37,004 bases of DNA from Sporanaerobium hydrogeniformans (GCF_002735925.1 NZ_PEDL01000024.1:1-37004), one strand, 5' to 3'. Numbered from the stretch's first letter, positions 1 to 7,851 are shown. The notes: generated by a model not told the origin, from the letters alone. Numbers and translations are program-made.

Positions 1-66
1 CGGAAGTAGCTGCACTATCTTATCAGCTATACTCCATTTGGCACCTGGCCACTTTAATGCTCCCAA
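1..66 (-). CDS. D12-class DNA adenine methyltransferase, N-terminal fragment cut by window edge
   Basis: Only the first 22 codons are in the window; the rest lies to the left. They read from a TTG at 66, placed about 8 nt after a TAGGGGG ribosome binding site. The peptide has L-K-W-P-G-A-K-W near residues 4-11 followed by I-A-D-K-I. This is the N-terminal signature of D12/Dam-type N6-adenine methyltransferases, where this segment helps bind S-adenosylmethionine. Such genes are common in phage early regions and protect phage DNA from host restriction. It is the last visible gene of the leftward early operon. The assignment rests on a short but characteristic motif; a GTG at 72 is the alternative start but is too close to the binding site. 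Confidence 0.6.
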   Translation of the reverse strand, partial: MGALKWPGAKWSIADKIVQLLP

Positions 67-98
67 ACCCACACCCCCTATCTAATAAATAAGTTATT

Positions 99-905
99 TT
101 AAATGCTTAATTCCTGCTGACCTGCTATAAACTCACTAAATGCCTTTTTAAGGCTCTCTATTGTTAGCCTTGGAATAACATCATTGATAATCTCAAAGCC
201 TTCATCACGATATTTCTGTATCCACCATGCTTCTATATTGTTCATGTACTCTTGGTTCTTCTCATTACTTGAGTAATTCTTATTTACTTCTGTAAGAACT
301 TCAAATACTATGTCGCATATATTACCTTTTGAACCACTTTTAATATGTTCCTGCCATCTAAAGAATGGTAAATACTTTGTTTGCCCTATGTAGTGCTTGT
401 CCTCTTTACGGTTATACATGTGATAGATATATCCAACTATACCTGAAGGGGTTTCTCGCTCCTGGAACTCTCCTTCAATACCTCTCATTTTTGCTTCTAT
501 TTCTCTTTTACAATCATAGCTACAATAGAAATTGTCCTTGCCTGAGAAGTCACCCCAATCAATTCTAGGGAAGTTAGCTGCTGGACCTTTGATATGCTTA
601 TGGCAGCTTATGCAATAGGTATCAACTTGATTGTAAAATCTATCATGCCATCTTTTATCACTATCCATCATTACTGCATATATACCATCTTTACCCTTAC
701 GAGGTTTAGCAAATCTTAAGTCGCTATTATTAAGTCTCTTTTTAACTTCTTCCTTTGCCTTGTCTCTGTCATTCTCTTCAAGCTTTATATAAAACTCATC
801 GAGCATTTCACCTTTACCGCGGTTGCACCAATTATAATCTTCGTTATCATAGTGAGTGTCTCCGTCATGGATCCAGTTAAATACTCTAACCCACCAATAA
901 AACAT
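99..905 (-). CDS. GIY-YIG domain protein with a Cys4 zinc-finger-like segment
   Basis: The protein has 268 residues from the ATG at 905, which follows an AGGTGGTG ribosome binding site; an in-frame start at 932 lacks one. Residues about 155-190 carry GYIYHMYN...HYIGQT followed by F-R-W-Q-E-H. This is the GIY-YIG nuclease fold, in which the two tyrosines and the arginine take part in phosphodiester cleavage. A C-x2-C (98, 101) and C-x3-C (128, 132) pair just before it could bind zinc. GIY-YIG proteins in phages include homing endonucleases and free-standing nucleases. Here the gene lies in line within the early operon between small phage genes, so a phage DNA-processing role is possible. The first 90 residues are not recognised. 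Confidence 0.65.
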   Translation of the reverse strand: MFYWWVRVFNWIHDGDTHYDNEDYNWCNRGKGEMLDEFYIKLEENDRDKAKEEVKKRLNNSDLRFAKPRKGKDGIYAVMMDSDKRWHDRFYNQVDTYCISCHKHIKGPAANFPRIDWGDFSGKDNFYCSYDCKREIEAKMRGIEGEFQERETPSGIVGYIYHMYNRKEDKHYIGQTKYLPFFRWQEHIKSGSKGNICDIVFEVLTEVNKNYSSNEKNQEYMNNIEAWWIQKYRDEGFEIINDVIPRLTIESLKKAFSEFIAGQQELSI

Positions 906-936
906 CACTTCACCACCTGTCACAAAAAACACTTTG

Positions 937-1308
937 TTATCCTATTGAGATTTTAGTACACCATTTGCAAAATGCCGTTAATATTGGCTGTACATTCTTT
1001 GTACTAAGTTCTCCTCCAAATCCTATAAATCCATTACGGTTAAACGATACTGCTTCTCTACGGCTGAAATACGATCCATTTACTTGTATTTGTCCACATA
1101 CAAACTTTCCATCTTCAAACACAACATCATTTTTTCTTATTGAAGCTATTGTCATATCCATTTGAAGAGCTTCCATAGTTCCTTTTTCAAGATAATCAAT
1201 TAATTCAGCTTCTATCATGTTTTGAAGTTTCCTAAGCTGCAATCTAGTTATTTTTGAATAGTCTAGTTGCATATCTTGGAAATGCTTCCTTGCTTCATCA
1301 TTTGTCAT
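937..1308 (-). CDS. Uncharacterised phage early protein
   Basis: 123 residues from the ATG at 1308, chosen because AGGGGTG lies 6 nt upstream; the longer reading from a TTG at 1332 would put that binding site inside the gene. The N-terminal half is helical and charged (T-N-D-E-A-R-K-H-F-Q, then many K, L and E). The C-terminal half is richer in beta-type residues, with G-F-I-G-F-G-G and two late cysteines in C-K-W-C. No family is recognised. It lies between a NUMOD1-like small gene and the GIY-YIG gene in the same leftward operon, with short gaps, so it is almost surely a real phage gene expressed early. Confidence 0.6.
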   Translation of the reverse strand: MTNDEARKHFQDMQLDYSKITRLQLRKLQNMIEAELIDYLEKGTMEALQMDMTIASIRKNDVVFEDGKFVCGQIQVNGSYFSRREAVSFNRNGFIGFGGELSTKNVQPILTAFCKWCTKISIG

Positions 1309-1328
1309 GCTATTCACCCCTAATAAAA

Positions 1329-1520
1329 TCAACTTTTATTTGCATACATAAAGCGTAGTTTCCTAGTGTTCATCTTGCCATTTTTATTATTTATTGCATA
1401 TCTGATTGCGCATGTTGTCGTCCAGTTGTCTGCTGCTGCTTCTGCTAAACTGCTATATACCTCTATCTCTTCATTTGTGTAATAATCAGTTTGTATCACT
1501 TTTTCTTTTTTCCCTCCCAT
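1329..1520 (-). CDS. Small NUMOD1-like DNA-binding protein
   Basis: 63 residues, starting at the ATG at 1520, 8 nt after AGGAG. The middle reads I-E-V-Y-S-S-L-A-E-A-A, then T-T-C-A-I-R-Y-A-I-N-N-K, then K-L-R-F-M-Y. That is the pattern of NUMOD1-type helix-turn-helix modules (v-Y-x-S-x-x-E-A-A ... I-x-x-a-i ... G-x-x-F-r-y), which usually sit at the C-terminus of homing endonucleases as DNA-binding repeats. Here the module stands alone without a nuclease domain. It could be a free DNA-binding protein or a remnant of a homing enzyme; the GIY-YIG gene two genes downstream is a possible partner. Resemblance is by motif only. Confidence 0.5.
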   Translation of the reverse strand: MGGKKEKVIQTDYYTNEEIEVYSSLAEAAADNWTTTCAIRYAINNKNGKMNTRKLRFMYANKS

Positions 1521-1534
1521 TAAGAACACTCCTT

Positions 1535-1957
1535 TTAAAAAAGTTCAGTAAGCGTAACCTCTACTCTTGGATTGTCACTGTAATGCTTCTCTACGGTCAA
1601 TTTAACCACTTGGCTATCGTCTGCATACGCTATATTGTTTAAGCTGTCTAGGATGATTTTAGCCACATTATCAAGGTCAGGTTTTTTAGTAGGATGAAGC
1701 TTACCTTCTTCAATAAGTTTTCTATTTTTCTTTGTCATACTTTTTGGTATAGGATACATGCACACTACCCTAGCCTCTATCTCTCCTTCTAACTTAGGTC
1801 CTCCTATACTGTCTTGATAAATCCACTTAACCAGATTCTCATAGCTGAGTGTATCTTTAGGCGTTATAGCTTGGCTTTTACCTGTATGTTTATTTTGGAA
1901 TATCCTTGGTCTTCCTTTCCCTTTTGGATCCCCAGGAATAATAAATCTTACTGGCAT
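1535..1957 (-). CDS. RusA-family Holliday junction resolvase
   Basis: 140 residues from the ATG at 1957, preceded by AAGGTG; an in-frame ATG at 1978 has no ribosome binding site. RusA enzymes are dimeric, Mg-dependent endonucleases that cut Holliday junctions and branched phage DNA. The family core is present: an N-terminal I-P-G-D-P-K-G-K-G-R-P-R strand-loop, then K-K-P-D-L-D-N-V with the acidic pair at D94 and D96, and Y-A-D-D-S-Q-V with D113/D114, which match the metal-binding aspartates of RusA. Its start overlaps the end of the upstream gene by 10 bp. It follows the replication genes, as is usual in phages of Gram-positive hosts, where it resolves recombination intermediates before packaging. 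Confidence 0.88.
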   Translation of the reverse strand: MPVRFIIPGDPKGKGRPRIFQNKHTGKSQAITPKDTLSYENLVKWIYQDSIGGPKLEGEIEARVVCMYPIPKSMTKKNRKLIEEGKLHPTKKPDLDNVAKIILDSLNNIAYADDSQVVKLTVEKHYSDNPRVEVTLTELF

Positions 1958-2217
1958 CTTAACACCTTCTTCCACCATGGCGTTCTAGCTTGAACAAGTT
2001 CTTCTTTTAGCATAAACTGAATAGCATTACTACCGCTCAACCTAATATTTAACTTTACGTTTTCTTCTTTTAGTTCTCTTATGTACTGTTTTAATTTTAA
2101 GTTCTCTCTAGAAAGTGCTGCTAACTTTGATACAAATAGTCTTCCTATCTGTTTATTTATCTGTTTTGCTGTCTTGCAGTTATGTAGTTGCTTGTTCCTT
2201 TTTACATTCTTTTTCAT
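1948..2217 (-). CDS. Small coiled-coil phage protein, function unknown
   Basis: 89 residues from the ATG at 2217, with a very good AGGAGGG binding site. The first 25 residues are strongly basic (many K, N and Q). Residues about 28-62 form a likely coiled coil with spaced leucines (L-A-A-L-S-R-E-N-L-K-L-K-Q-Y-I-R-E-L). The tail W-W-K-K-V-L is amphipathic. It overlaps the upstream helicase-loader gene by 38 bp and the downstream RusA gene by 10 bp, so the three are probably translationally coupled. No family is recognised; basic coiled-coil proteins at this place may bind DNA or a replication partner, but that is a guess. Confidence 0.55.
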   Translation of the reverse strand: MKKNVKRNKQLHNCKTAKQINKQIGRLFVSKLAALSRENLKLKQYIRELKEENVKLNIRLSGSNAIQFMLKEELVQARTPWWKKVLRCQ

Positions 2218-2821
2218 CCTTAGCCCTCCTAGCTAGATTCTTTAACAATTTGCATTGACCTATATTAAAATCAATATCAGTGTATTCAACCTCTTGTGTT
2301 TCAAGTAATGGTATATCTATTCGTTTATCTTCAAGAGCTAAAGCTGAAAGCAAGCCTACTTTTTCCCTCCTTGTTGTGCGCTCCCTCTGATTAATAGCAG
2401 CCATTGCTTTATTAAATTGACCCCTTATAACGTCTGGCTCTTCACATTGACAAATCATCATGAAACCTCCTACACGTTCTACAGCTTGTCTCACCGTATA
2501 TGGTAGGCTACTCATAGCTTCTTCTGCTCTCATATATCCAAAGTTATTAATTGCTTTTATGACCATCCCCCATCCCTCCGTATCATCAGCTTCTAGTGGA
2601 GCTGCTACTTCACTACAATATTTACTAATGGTTGCTAGATTAGGGGCAAATATCTCATTTAGTAGTATCTTTTCTACGGCTTTCATAAACACTTCATCCT
2701 CTATATGTTTCAATAGTGCATACCACATCTTAGCCATTTCTTTATCATTTGGGTTAAATACACACTTCGTATAATTTTTGCTTAATGCTGCCATACCAGT
2801 ACTAAATGTTTTAGAAGTCAT
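2180..2821 (-). CDS. Replicative helicase loader, G39P-like
   Basis: 213 residues from the ATG at 2821, 8 nt after AGGAGG. Residues about 25-70 have the helical pattern of the G39P family (loader and inhibitor of phage G40P helicase): D-x-x-x-x-M-A-K-M-W-Y-A-L-L, then V-F-M-K-A-V-E-K-I-L, then the conserved F-A-P-N-L-A-T-I-S-K. Such proteins bind the DnaB-type hexameric helicase and deliver it to the origin. The rest of the chain is not recognised; its C-terminus is basic and disordered. It lies just after the DnaD-like initiator, overlapping it by 11 bp, which is the normal order initiator then loader. Whether it loads a host or a phage helicase cannot be seen; no helicase gene is in the window. 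Confidence 0.6.
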   Translation of the reverse strand: MTSKTFSTGMAALSKNYTKCVFNPNDKEMAKMWYALLKHIEDEVFMKAVEKILLNEIFAPNLATISKYCSEVAAPLEADDTEGWGMVIKAINNFGYMRAEEAMSSLPYTVRQAVERVGGFMMICQCEEPDVIRGQFNKAMAAINQRERTTRREKVGLLSALALEDKRIDIPLLETQEVEYTDIDFNIGQCKLLKNLARRAKDEKECKKEQATT

Positions 2822-3647
2822 CTTCCTCACCTCCTAACATATCTGCCATGTTCTTAAAATCATTCATATTTACATTTTTACCTGTATTAGTTGTTTTCTC
2901 TACTTGAAGTGACTTATATTGACTTACTGTATAGATACCATCATTAAGCCAATTTTTAAGCACTCCTTCGGCATATGACATTGATCTTCTATTATTCATG
3001 CAAGCAACTTTTATCGCTTCAATAATAAGATTTGGATCAACTTGTTCGTCCAAATAATATTGGATAATTTCAGATACAGTACCACTCAAAAGACCAATAT
3101 TCTCTTCATATGCAGTTTGAACAAAAGAAAAGTCATTTGAAACACCGTTTCCTTTACTCTTCTTTTCTTTACTCTCCTTTTCTATACTTTCCTCTACTAT
3201 ACTTTTATTTACTTTGGGTGTTTCTGTAGTACATAAACCCTCACTAGTAGAGGTTTCTGTATACATAAACTCGTCTAAAGATGGTTTTTGAGGTAAAGAA
3301 ATACGTCTACGAGCATATAAGTCACTTAAATTATTTACAAAGTTTTGACACCAAACTACTTTATGTTTCCAAAGTTCTCTATCTATTGCTTTAAGTACAG
3401 CTAATTGATTTATTATTTCTAGAGCCTTATTAGCATCTACTTTTGACTTGGCTGCAAAAAACTCTAGGTCCGTATGGTCATTAAAATCTACATAGTGTCC
3501 ATCAGTTACAGCTAATAATTCAAGTAGTTTAAACCACAATGCATACCCATCATTACCGTATTTCTGTTCTAATATAAACACCGTCCTACTATTTCCAGTA
3601 ACAAAATGAGGAAAGTAATCAACTGTACATTTCTTAGGTCTTGCCAA
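2811..3647 (-). CDS. Phage replication initiator with Lin1244-like N-domain and DnaD-like C-domain
   Basis: 278 residues, read from a TTG at 3647 that has an AGGGAGG site 8 nt upstream and no better start nearby. The first 120 residues (A-R-P-K-K, Y-F-P-H-F, Y-G-N-D-G-Y-A-L-W-F-K-L-L-E) match the Lin1244/Lin1753-type domain (DUF4373) found at the front of phage replisome organisers. A low-complexity E/K/S linker follows at about 150-170. The C-terminal part (I-I-Q-Y-Y-L-D ... L-I-I-E-A-I-K-V-A ... Y-A-E-G-V-L-K-N-W) matches the DnaD/DnaB2 helical domain that binds single-stranded DNA and remodels the origin. It sits directly before the helicase loader, so it very probably starts phage DNA replication. 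Confidence 0.82.
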   Translation of the reverse strand: MARPKKCTVDYFPHFVTGNSRTVFILEQKYGNDGYALWFKLLELLAVTDGHYVDFNDHTDLEFFAAKSKVDANKALEIINQLAVLKAIDRELWKHKVVWCQNFVNNLSDLYARRRISLPQKPSLDEFMYTETSTSEGLCTTETPKVNKSIVEESIEKESKEKKSKGNGVSNDFSFVQTAYEENIGLLSGTVSEIIQYYLDEQVDPNLIIEAIKVACMNNRRSMSYAEGVLKNWLNDGIYTVSQYKSLQVEKTTNTGKNVNMNDFKNMADMLGGEEDDF

Positions 3648-3651
3648 TGCC

Positions 3652-3810
3652 TTAGCCTCCCTTCTTTAGCATAATGACTTCTTTTAACTTCATTTTTAAC
3701 TCAACTACCATAAGGCATATCTCGTTAGTAGATTTACAGTCTTTACAGCCTTTACATGGTTCCCTTAAAAAGCTACTTAAATCCTTATACAGCCTATCTA
3801 CGTCAGCCAT
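3652..3810 (-). CDS. Small cysteine-rich phage protein, possible zinc binding
   Basis: 52 residues. It begins at ATG 3810 with AGGTG 6 nt upstream. The core reads E-P-C-K-G-C-K-D-C-K, with a fourth cysteine at residue 32 (E-I-C-L), so four cysteines could form one zinc site. The C-terminal third is an amphipathic helix rich in K, L and M. It fills the gap between the nuclease and initiator genes with a good start signal and no other coding option there, so it is likely real. Similar short Cys4 proteins are frequent in phage early operons, and their role is not known to me. Confidence 0.6.
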   Translation of the reverse strand: MADVDRLYKDLSSFLREPCKGCKDCKSTNEICLMVVELKMKLKEVIMLKKGG

Positions 3811-3819
3811 ATATAACAC

Positions 3820-4632
3820 CTATAATCCTAGACTTTGCATGTACTGACCGATTGTAACTATCTCAGCCTTTTTCTTGCTTCTACAATAATCACACTTCCC
3901 ACACGCTATTGGCTCTTCTACCCCATTTCTAACAGCCATGATGCGTGGCAACCTACCTTTAATCTCTTCTAGCTTGTCCTCTATAAAACTGGTACCCATA
4001 TCAATAATTGCATGGTCTGGTACTTCTTGCTTATCTACTACAATCAAGTAGGGTTCCAAGTATGTATCCATTTCTAGATTTTGACGTAGTATTTCAGCGT
4101 ATATGGCTATTTGTGTGTAGTAGTCATATTTATCTATGAAGGTTTCTCGCCTCTTCTCACGCTCATTGTAGTAACTATCAGATAGATTTCTAGTGGTCTT
4201 AACATCAGCAAAGTAACCTCTCTCAATGTTGAGAATATCTATCTGAATTTTGAAGTCTACACCAGCTATTTTGCCAGTAAATATACGCTCTTTTTCAGCT
4301 CCTTTACGAAATCTCTCTACCAGTTCATCATTCTTAAGAGTGTTAATCATAACGTCACCTAGGGCAAATTTAGCGTAAATAGAACCATCTTTCTTAAACA
4401 TTTCAGGATGCTCAGTAATAAATTCTTTTAGAGTTCCTTCATTCCAAGCATGAACATAACTACCAAGCAAGTAAGCATCATTCTCTTTGTCTTGCCACTC
4501 TCCATTATGCTTAGCTAACTCTCTAGCTTCACAACCACCAGTGTGCAGAATGTCCCATGCTTTGAAGCTAGAGCTACCCATATAGGCAGCCTCTGCTTCT
4601 TTAGAAAAGTAGTTTTTTCTACTTAGCTCCAT
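3820..4632 (-). CDS. PD-(D/E)XK nuclease-like phage protein (DUF3799 type)
   Basis: 270 residues from ATG 4632, following GAGGG; a TTG at 4656 is in frame but lacks a site. The nuclease core is visible: D132 in F-K-I-Q-I-D-I-L, then A-D-V-K-T-T with D143 and K145, then Y-Y-T-Q-I-A-I-Y-A-E with Q174, the order D...D-x-K...Q-x3-Y of RecB-like exonucleases. Near the C-terminus, C-G-K-C-D-Y-C (244, 247, 250) could bind a metal or help form an iron-sulphur cluster as in AddB and Cas4; C33 or C34 is not clearly the fourth ligand. It overlaps the RecT gene by 14 bp. Paired with RecT it probably resects DNA ends to give single strands for annealing, like RecE with RecT. Confidence 0.75.
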   Translation of the reverse strand: MELSRKNYFSKEAEAAYMGSSSFKAWDILHTGGCEARELAKHNGEWQDKENDAYLLGSYVHAWNEGTLKEFITEHPEMFKKDGSIYAKFALGDVMINTLKNDELVERFRKGAEKERIFTGKIAGVDFKIQIDILNIERGYFADVKTTRNLSDSYYNEREKRRETFIDKYDYYTQIAIYAEILRQNLEMDTYLEPYLIVVDKQEVPDHAIIDMGTSFIEDKLEEIKGRLPRIMAVRNGVEEPIACGKCDYCRSKKKAEIVTIGQYMQSLGL

Positions 4633-5437
4633 CCTTTTCACCCTCTTTCTCTCCAAAACTCATTTGACCTGACATTTGATCATCTGAGCTTTCTTCTGTG
4701 AACGAAACATCTACAGCATTAGTGAAAGGATCTTTCGGACTATTATTTTTATTATCCTGTTTGAAATCCATATCAGAAGATTCTTCATAAGTTTTTCCTT
4801 GTTCAATGCTTGCAAAGTCCTTACTAATCTTCTTAGTAAGACGTCTAAGAACTGTTTTCTTATACGCTTCCTCTGGAACCTTAGTCCACATTAAACCGTT
4901 TTTCATCTTTGAAAAGTTTTCTCTAATTCCTTCAATCTGCTTGGTTGACATTTCTTCAAAATCCATGCCCCCATCTTCGTAAAGACAAACTGCAAAACTG
5001 CCAATAATCGAATCATCATTAAATGGTAAAGGCTTAAATGTAACAGTCTGTTTGCCATCCTCTACGCAACTACTATATTCATCCCCTTTTCTTACTACCT
5101 TTGCGTAAATGTCTATAATAGGCCTAGTGCTGTACTTCTTAGCCATCTTAATTTCACCCTTGTAATCTGTTTGAAATTGCAAATCATTACCATAAGGTAT
5201 CGCGTAGCATTCTTTTTGAAAGAAATCTAGTCCAAGGAATGCACCTTTAAGAAGTGTTCTAGCAATACTTACTGGATGACAATTTTCAATCCCCTTAGTA
5301 TCCTGTAATACAGTCATACAGTTTTGTAAAAAGCGCGTTTGATTAAAGTCTTTTGGCATAGCATCCAGCTTTTGAGTGATTAATGAATTTAACTTACTGT
5401 GGGTTTCCTTTAGAACTAACTCTTTTTTGTCAGACAT
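4619..5437 (-). CDS. recT: RecT-family single-strand annealing protein
   Basis: 272 residues from ATG 5437; GGAGG lies about 10 nt upstream. The central part contains the RecT family pattern: L-K-G-A-F-L-G-L-D, then E-C-Y-A-I-P-Y-G-N-D-L-Q-F-Q-T-D-Y-K-G, and later E-E-A-Y-K-K-T-V-L-R-R. These proteins form rings or filaments on single-stranded DNA and anneal complementary strands in phage recombination. The last 60 residues are acidic and low in complexity, typical of a disordered tail that may contact host single-strand binding protein. It lies between the SMC-like ATPase and the nuclease, giving a three-gene recombination cassette with a 2-bp gap on one side and an overlap on the other. Confidence 0.9.
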   Translation of the reverse strand: MSDKKELVLKETHSKLNSLITQKLDAMPKDFNQTRFLQNCMTVLQDTKGIENCHPVSIARTLLKGAFLGLDFFQKECYAIPYGNDLQFQTDYKGEIKMAKKYSTRPIIDIYAKVVRKGDEYSSCVEDGKQTVTFKPLPFNDDSIIGSFAVCLYEDGGMDFEEMSTKQIEGIRENFSKMKNGLMWTKVPEEAYKKTVLRRLTKKISKDFASIEQGKTYEESSDMDFKQDNKNNSPKDPFTNAVDVSFTEESSDDQMSGQMSFGEKEGEKDGAK

Positions 5438-5439
5438 AA

Positions 5440-7056
5440 TTACATAACCTCCAATTCTTTTTCTGCTGTTACTGTTACAAACGCTTGAATATCATTCTCT
5501 TCGCAAATCTTCTCAACCTTTGCCTGTTCACTTGGATTAAGCTTTTCAAATCCATCAAGACACATAACCCTTAATTCTCCCATACGCTGTAATGCTACCT
5601 TGAAGGCAACTTCTAACTTTTCACCATCAGAAAGACCATCTAAAAGTGTTCCATTAATGCGAATTTGACCTTTTTCATCTACAGAAATACCTTCAAGTGG
5701 TAGTTCATGGGTTTTAAGAAGATCACTAGGCTTGGTACGTGCTACCTTAATCTTTTCTGTAAGCTCATTACTATAATTTTGTTTCTCTCGTAAACTTCCA
5801 TTTATAATACCTTGTAGCCTGTCCCACTCTCTGAGATAAGATTGCATATTGGCAACTTCCTCTGCTTCTTTTTGAAGAGGTACAATGTCTATGTACTCAT
5901 GTTCATCTAAATACTCTGCTGCTTTACCAACTCTAGCTTTTTCAGTTTTAATCTTTTCTGCTACCTGTTCATCAATAGCTTTTAATTCAAGTTCTTTTTT
6001 ATCTGCTAAACCTATAACTTCGCTCTCTTTAGCAGCTATTCTTGATTGTTGAATTGAAACAATCTCTTTTTTCTCTTCTAATATATCCTCTGTATCTTTT
6101 TTCAGCATTTCCTTACATTTTGCATACTTCTCTTTGATATCTTGTATTTCTCTCTGCATTTCAAGGTCTACTCTTTCATATGCTGCATTAAGTGCATCAT
6201 CTGAGTTACTAATGAAGTCATTAGCTTCTTTAATCTTTCCTTTTGCTAAATCAATGATGTCTTTAATATCCTGTTCTTCCGTTCTATATTTCAGCTCAAC
6301 TTTTGACTTTTGATTCTCAGCATCAGCCTTAATTGCTGATACTTTATTCTCAATGCCTTCTTTCAATACTTTTGCTTTATCAATAAGTGCATTAATATTC
6401 TGTGCTTCACTAATCTTGTTATAGTACTCCTGTATGTTCTTTTCTCTCCATGCTTCACCATCATAGTTACCAGGTAATTCTTTCTTTATTGCTTCACACT
6501 GCACCTGCAAAACATGTATTTGCCTATTAACTTCCTCACGTTCCTTGTAATACTTCACTTCAATATCTTTAAGCACTTGTAAAATATGTTTTTCAAAGTT
6601 GATACCATCCGGTTCATCACCAAACCATGCAATAATATCTGATACGGACCAGTCAATTTCGATCATGTTTAGGATAATAGAAGTCTGTTCCTTAATGTCC
6701 ATATTTACAAAATCTAAAGGTCTGAATATGTTACCTGCTACAAACTGTCTAAGGAAACCCTCTGTAGAAGCTGTACCTTCACCTTTTACTTTCAAGTAGT
6801 CAGATTTCTCTGTACGAATCCTACGGTCAATCTCGATACCTGTATCAGTTTCAACATAAAGAGTAGCTTCTTCCTCTCCATGCCTTACTACTTCACTTCT
6901 ACGCTTAAGGTTGGTAAATGCTGTCTCAATGGCTTCAAGGATACTTGTTTTCCCTTGCGCCTTTTTACCTTCCAGTACATTAACCCCATTCTTAGGACTC
7001 CAATTAAGTTCCTTAATACCTAAAAAGTTTTTGACTTCTAATCTCTTTATTTTCAT
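5440..7056 (-). CDS. SMC/Rad50-like AAA ATPase of the phage recombination cassette
   Basis: 538 residues from ATG 7056, preceded by AAAGGAG. The N-terminus K-I-K-R-L-E-V-K-N-F-L-G-I-K is the usual opening of SMC/RecF/Rad50 proteins. Walker A is G-K-K-A-Q-G-K-T-S at residues 30-38. A long coiled coil runs from about 165 to 420. The C-terminal lobe has the signature L-S-D-G-E-K and the Walker B strand V-M-C-L-D-G-F-E-K-L; the position after the aspartate, usually the catalytic glutamate, is glycine, with glutamate two residues later. It is shorter than Rad50, with no zinc hook seen. It precedes recT and the nuclease and probably works with them on DNA ends. Weak ATP hydrolysis is possible. Confidence 0.8.
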   Translation of the reverse strand: MKIKRLEVKNFLGIKELNWSPKNGVNVLEGKKAQGKTSILEAIETAFTNLKRRSEVVRHGEEEATLYVETDTGIEIDRRIRTEKSDYLKVKGEGTASTEGFLRQFVAGNIFRPLDFVNMDIKEQTSIILNMIEIDWSVSDIIAWFGDEPDGINFEKHILQVLKDIEVKYYKEREEVNRQIHVLQVQCEAIKKELPGNYDGEAWREKNIQEYYNKISEAQNINALIDKAKVLKEGIENKVSAIKADAENQKSKVELKYRTEEQDIKDIIDLAKGKIKEANDFISNSDDALNAAYERVDLEMQREIQDIKEKYAKCKEMLKKDTEDILEEKKEIVSIQQSRIAAKESEVIGLADKKELELKAIDEQVAEKIKTEKARVGKAAEYLDEHEYIDIVPLQKEAEEVANMQSYLREWDRLQGIINGSLREKQNYSNELTEKIKVARTKPSDLLKTHELPLEGISVDEKGQIRINGTLLDGLSDGEKLEVAFKVALQRMGELRVMCLDGFEKLNPSEQAKVEKICEENDIQAFVTVTAEKELEVM

Positions 7057-7113
7057 TTCTCTTTTTCTCCTTTTGTGCTATAATGCACTTGAAATTAGTT
7101 TTTCTATGCCCCT

Positions 7114-7476
7114 TTACTGATTGGCGTCGGTAGGGGCCTTTTCTAATTGCTCTATTGCCTTTAAAGCAACAGCCTTGACTTGCATAGCTTCATGTATTGT
7201 GAATTCGGCACTGAGACTAATAGCTCTAATCTTTTGTATAATAGTGTCGTAATCAGCATTGTATTTAATATTTTCAAAGAAGTCTCTTATACTGGCATTA
7301 AGTTGTTTTAATGCATCTTCTGTTTCTTCTAACTCCTCAAAAATTACTCCTACAACATCCGAAGGCTCTCTAAAACTTAGTCTATTTTTAATACAATAAT
7401 TAGCTTCATCCTGTGCTATCTTTTTTATCATTTGACTAATGTATAAGTCATGTTCTTCTTTGCTTCCTTGTAGCAT
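7114..7476 (-). CDS. Phage early protein of unknown function
   Basis: 120 residues from ATG 7476, with AGGGAG 5 nt upstream. It is predicted mostly helical: H-D-L-Y-I-S-Q-M-I-K-K-I, then E-E-L-E-E-T-E-D-A-L-K-Q-L, then I-H-E-A-M-Q-V-K-A-V-A-L-K-A-I-E-Q-L. No catalytic motif or family is recognised. It overlaps the upstream gene by 49 bp and lies 57 bp before the SMC-like gene. A short GC-rich inverted repeat (7108-7113 with 7132-7137) spans its stop codon and could slow transcription into the next gene. Confidence 0.6.
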   Translation of the reverse strand: MLQGSKEEHDLYISQMIKKIAQDEANYCIKNRLSFREPSDVVGVIFEELEETEDALKQLNASIRDFFENIKYNADYDTIIQKIRAISLSAEFTIHEAMQVKAVALKAIEQLEKAPTDANQ

Positions 7477-7676
7477 CTAATCTCCCTCTCTTTTGCTTGA
7501 GTTAAAACACACTCGTTTTCTCTATAAGAGCATTTTAGGCATTTTATATACATATCAAAGTTTTTAAGATACTGAACTTTATTGACGGACCAATTTATTC
7601 TCTTTACGTCATTTAGTAGCTTCTTGTTGCTTATTTCATAAAAATATCCATTGCTTAATCTAAATATGTATATCAC
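7428..7676 (-). CDS. Small cysteine-containing phage protein, unknown function
   Basis: 82 residues read from GTG 7676, which has AGGGAAG 7 nt upstream; no ATG is available. The sequence is aromatic and basic at the start (I-Y-I-F-R-L-S-N-G-Y-F-Y), with C-L-K-C and further cysteines in E-N-E-C and I-R-C, so a metal site is possible. It shares its last 49 bp with the start of the next gene in another frame. That is a longer overlap than its neighbours have, so a shorter functional product is possible. No family recognised. Confidence 0.45.
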   Translation of the reverse strand: MIYIFRLSNGYFYEISNKKLLNDVKRINWSVNKVQYLKNFDMYIKCLKCSYRENECVLTQAKEREIRCYKEAKKNMTYTLVK

Positions 7677-7688
7677 TTAATCACTTCC

Positions 7689-7850
7689 CTATAACTTATT
7701 TCTTAGCTGTTTAATCTTCTCATTTGCATCAGCTACACCTTTTAAGTCACCATTAGCAAGCGCTTTTCTCATTTCGATTTGAGTACGTGTAATTTCACTT
7801 TTTACATTAAATCTTGACCTCAACTTTTCTTCCTTGCTTTTCTTTGACAT
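7689..7850 (-). CDS. Small charged helical phage protein
   Basis: 53 residues from ATG 7850, with GAGGAG just upstream. The protein is highly charged and helical: S-K-K-S-K-E-E-K-L-R-S-R at the start, then I-T-R-T-Q-I-E-M-R-K-A-L-A-N-G-D and A-D-A-N-E-K-I-K-Q-L-R. It fits tightly between two other genes of the early operon, with a 1-bp gap to the gene before it. The good ribosome binding site and in-line position support a real gene; the function is unknown. Confidence 0.6.
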   Translation of the reverse strand: MSKKSKEEKLRSRFNVKSEITRTQIEMRKALANGDLKGVADANEKIKQLRNKL

Positions 7851-7851
7851 T

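Noticed and set aside
7108-7137. GC-rich inverted repeat GCCCCT/AGGGGC near the stop of the 7114 gene
   Set aside because: The stem is only 6 bp with an 18-nt loop, so I did not list it as a terminator.
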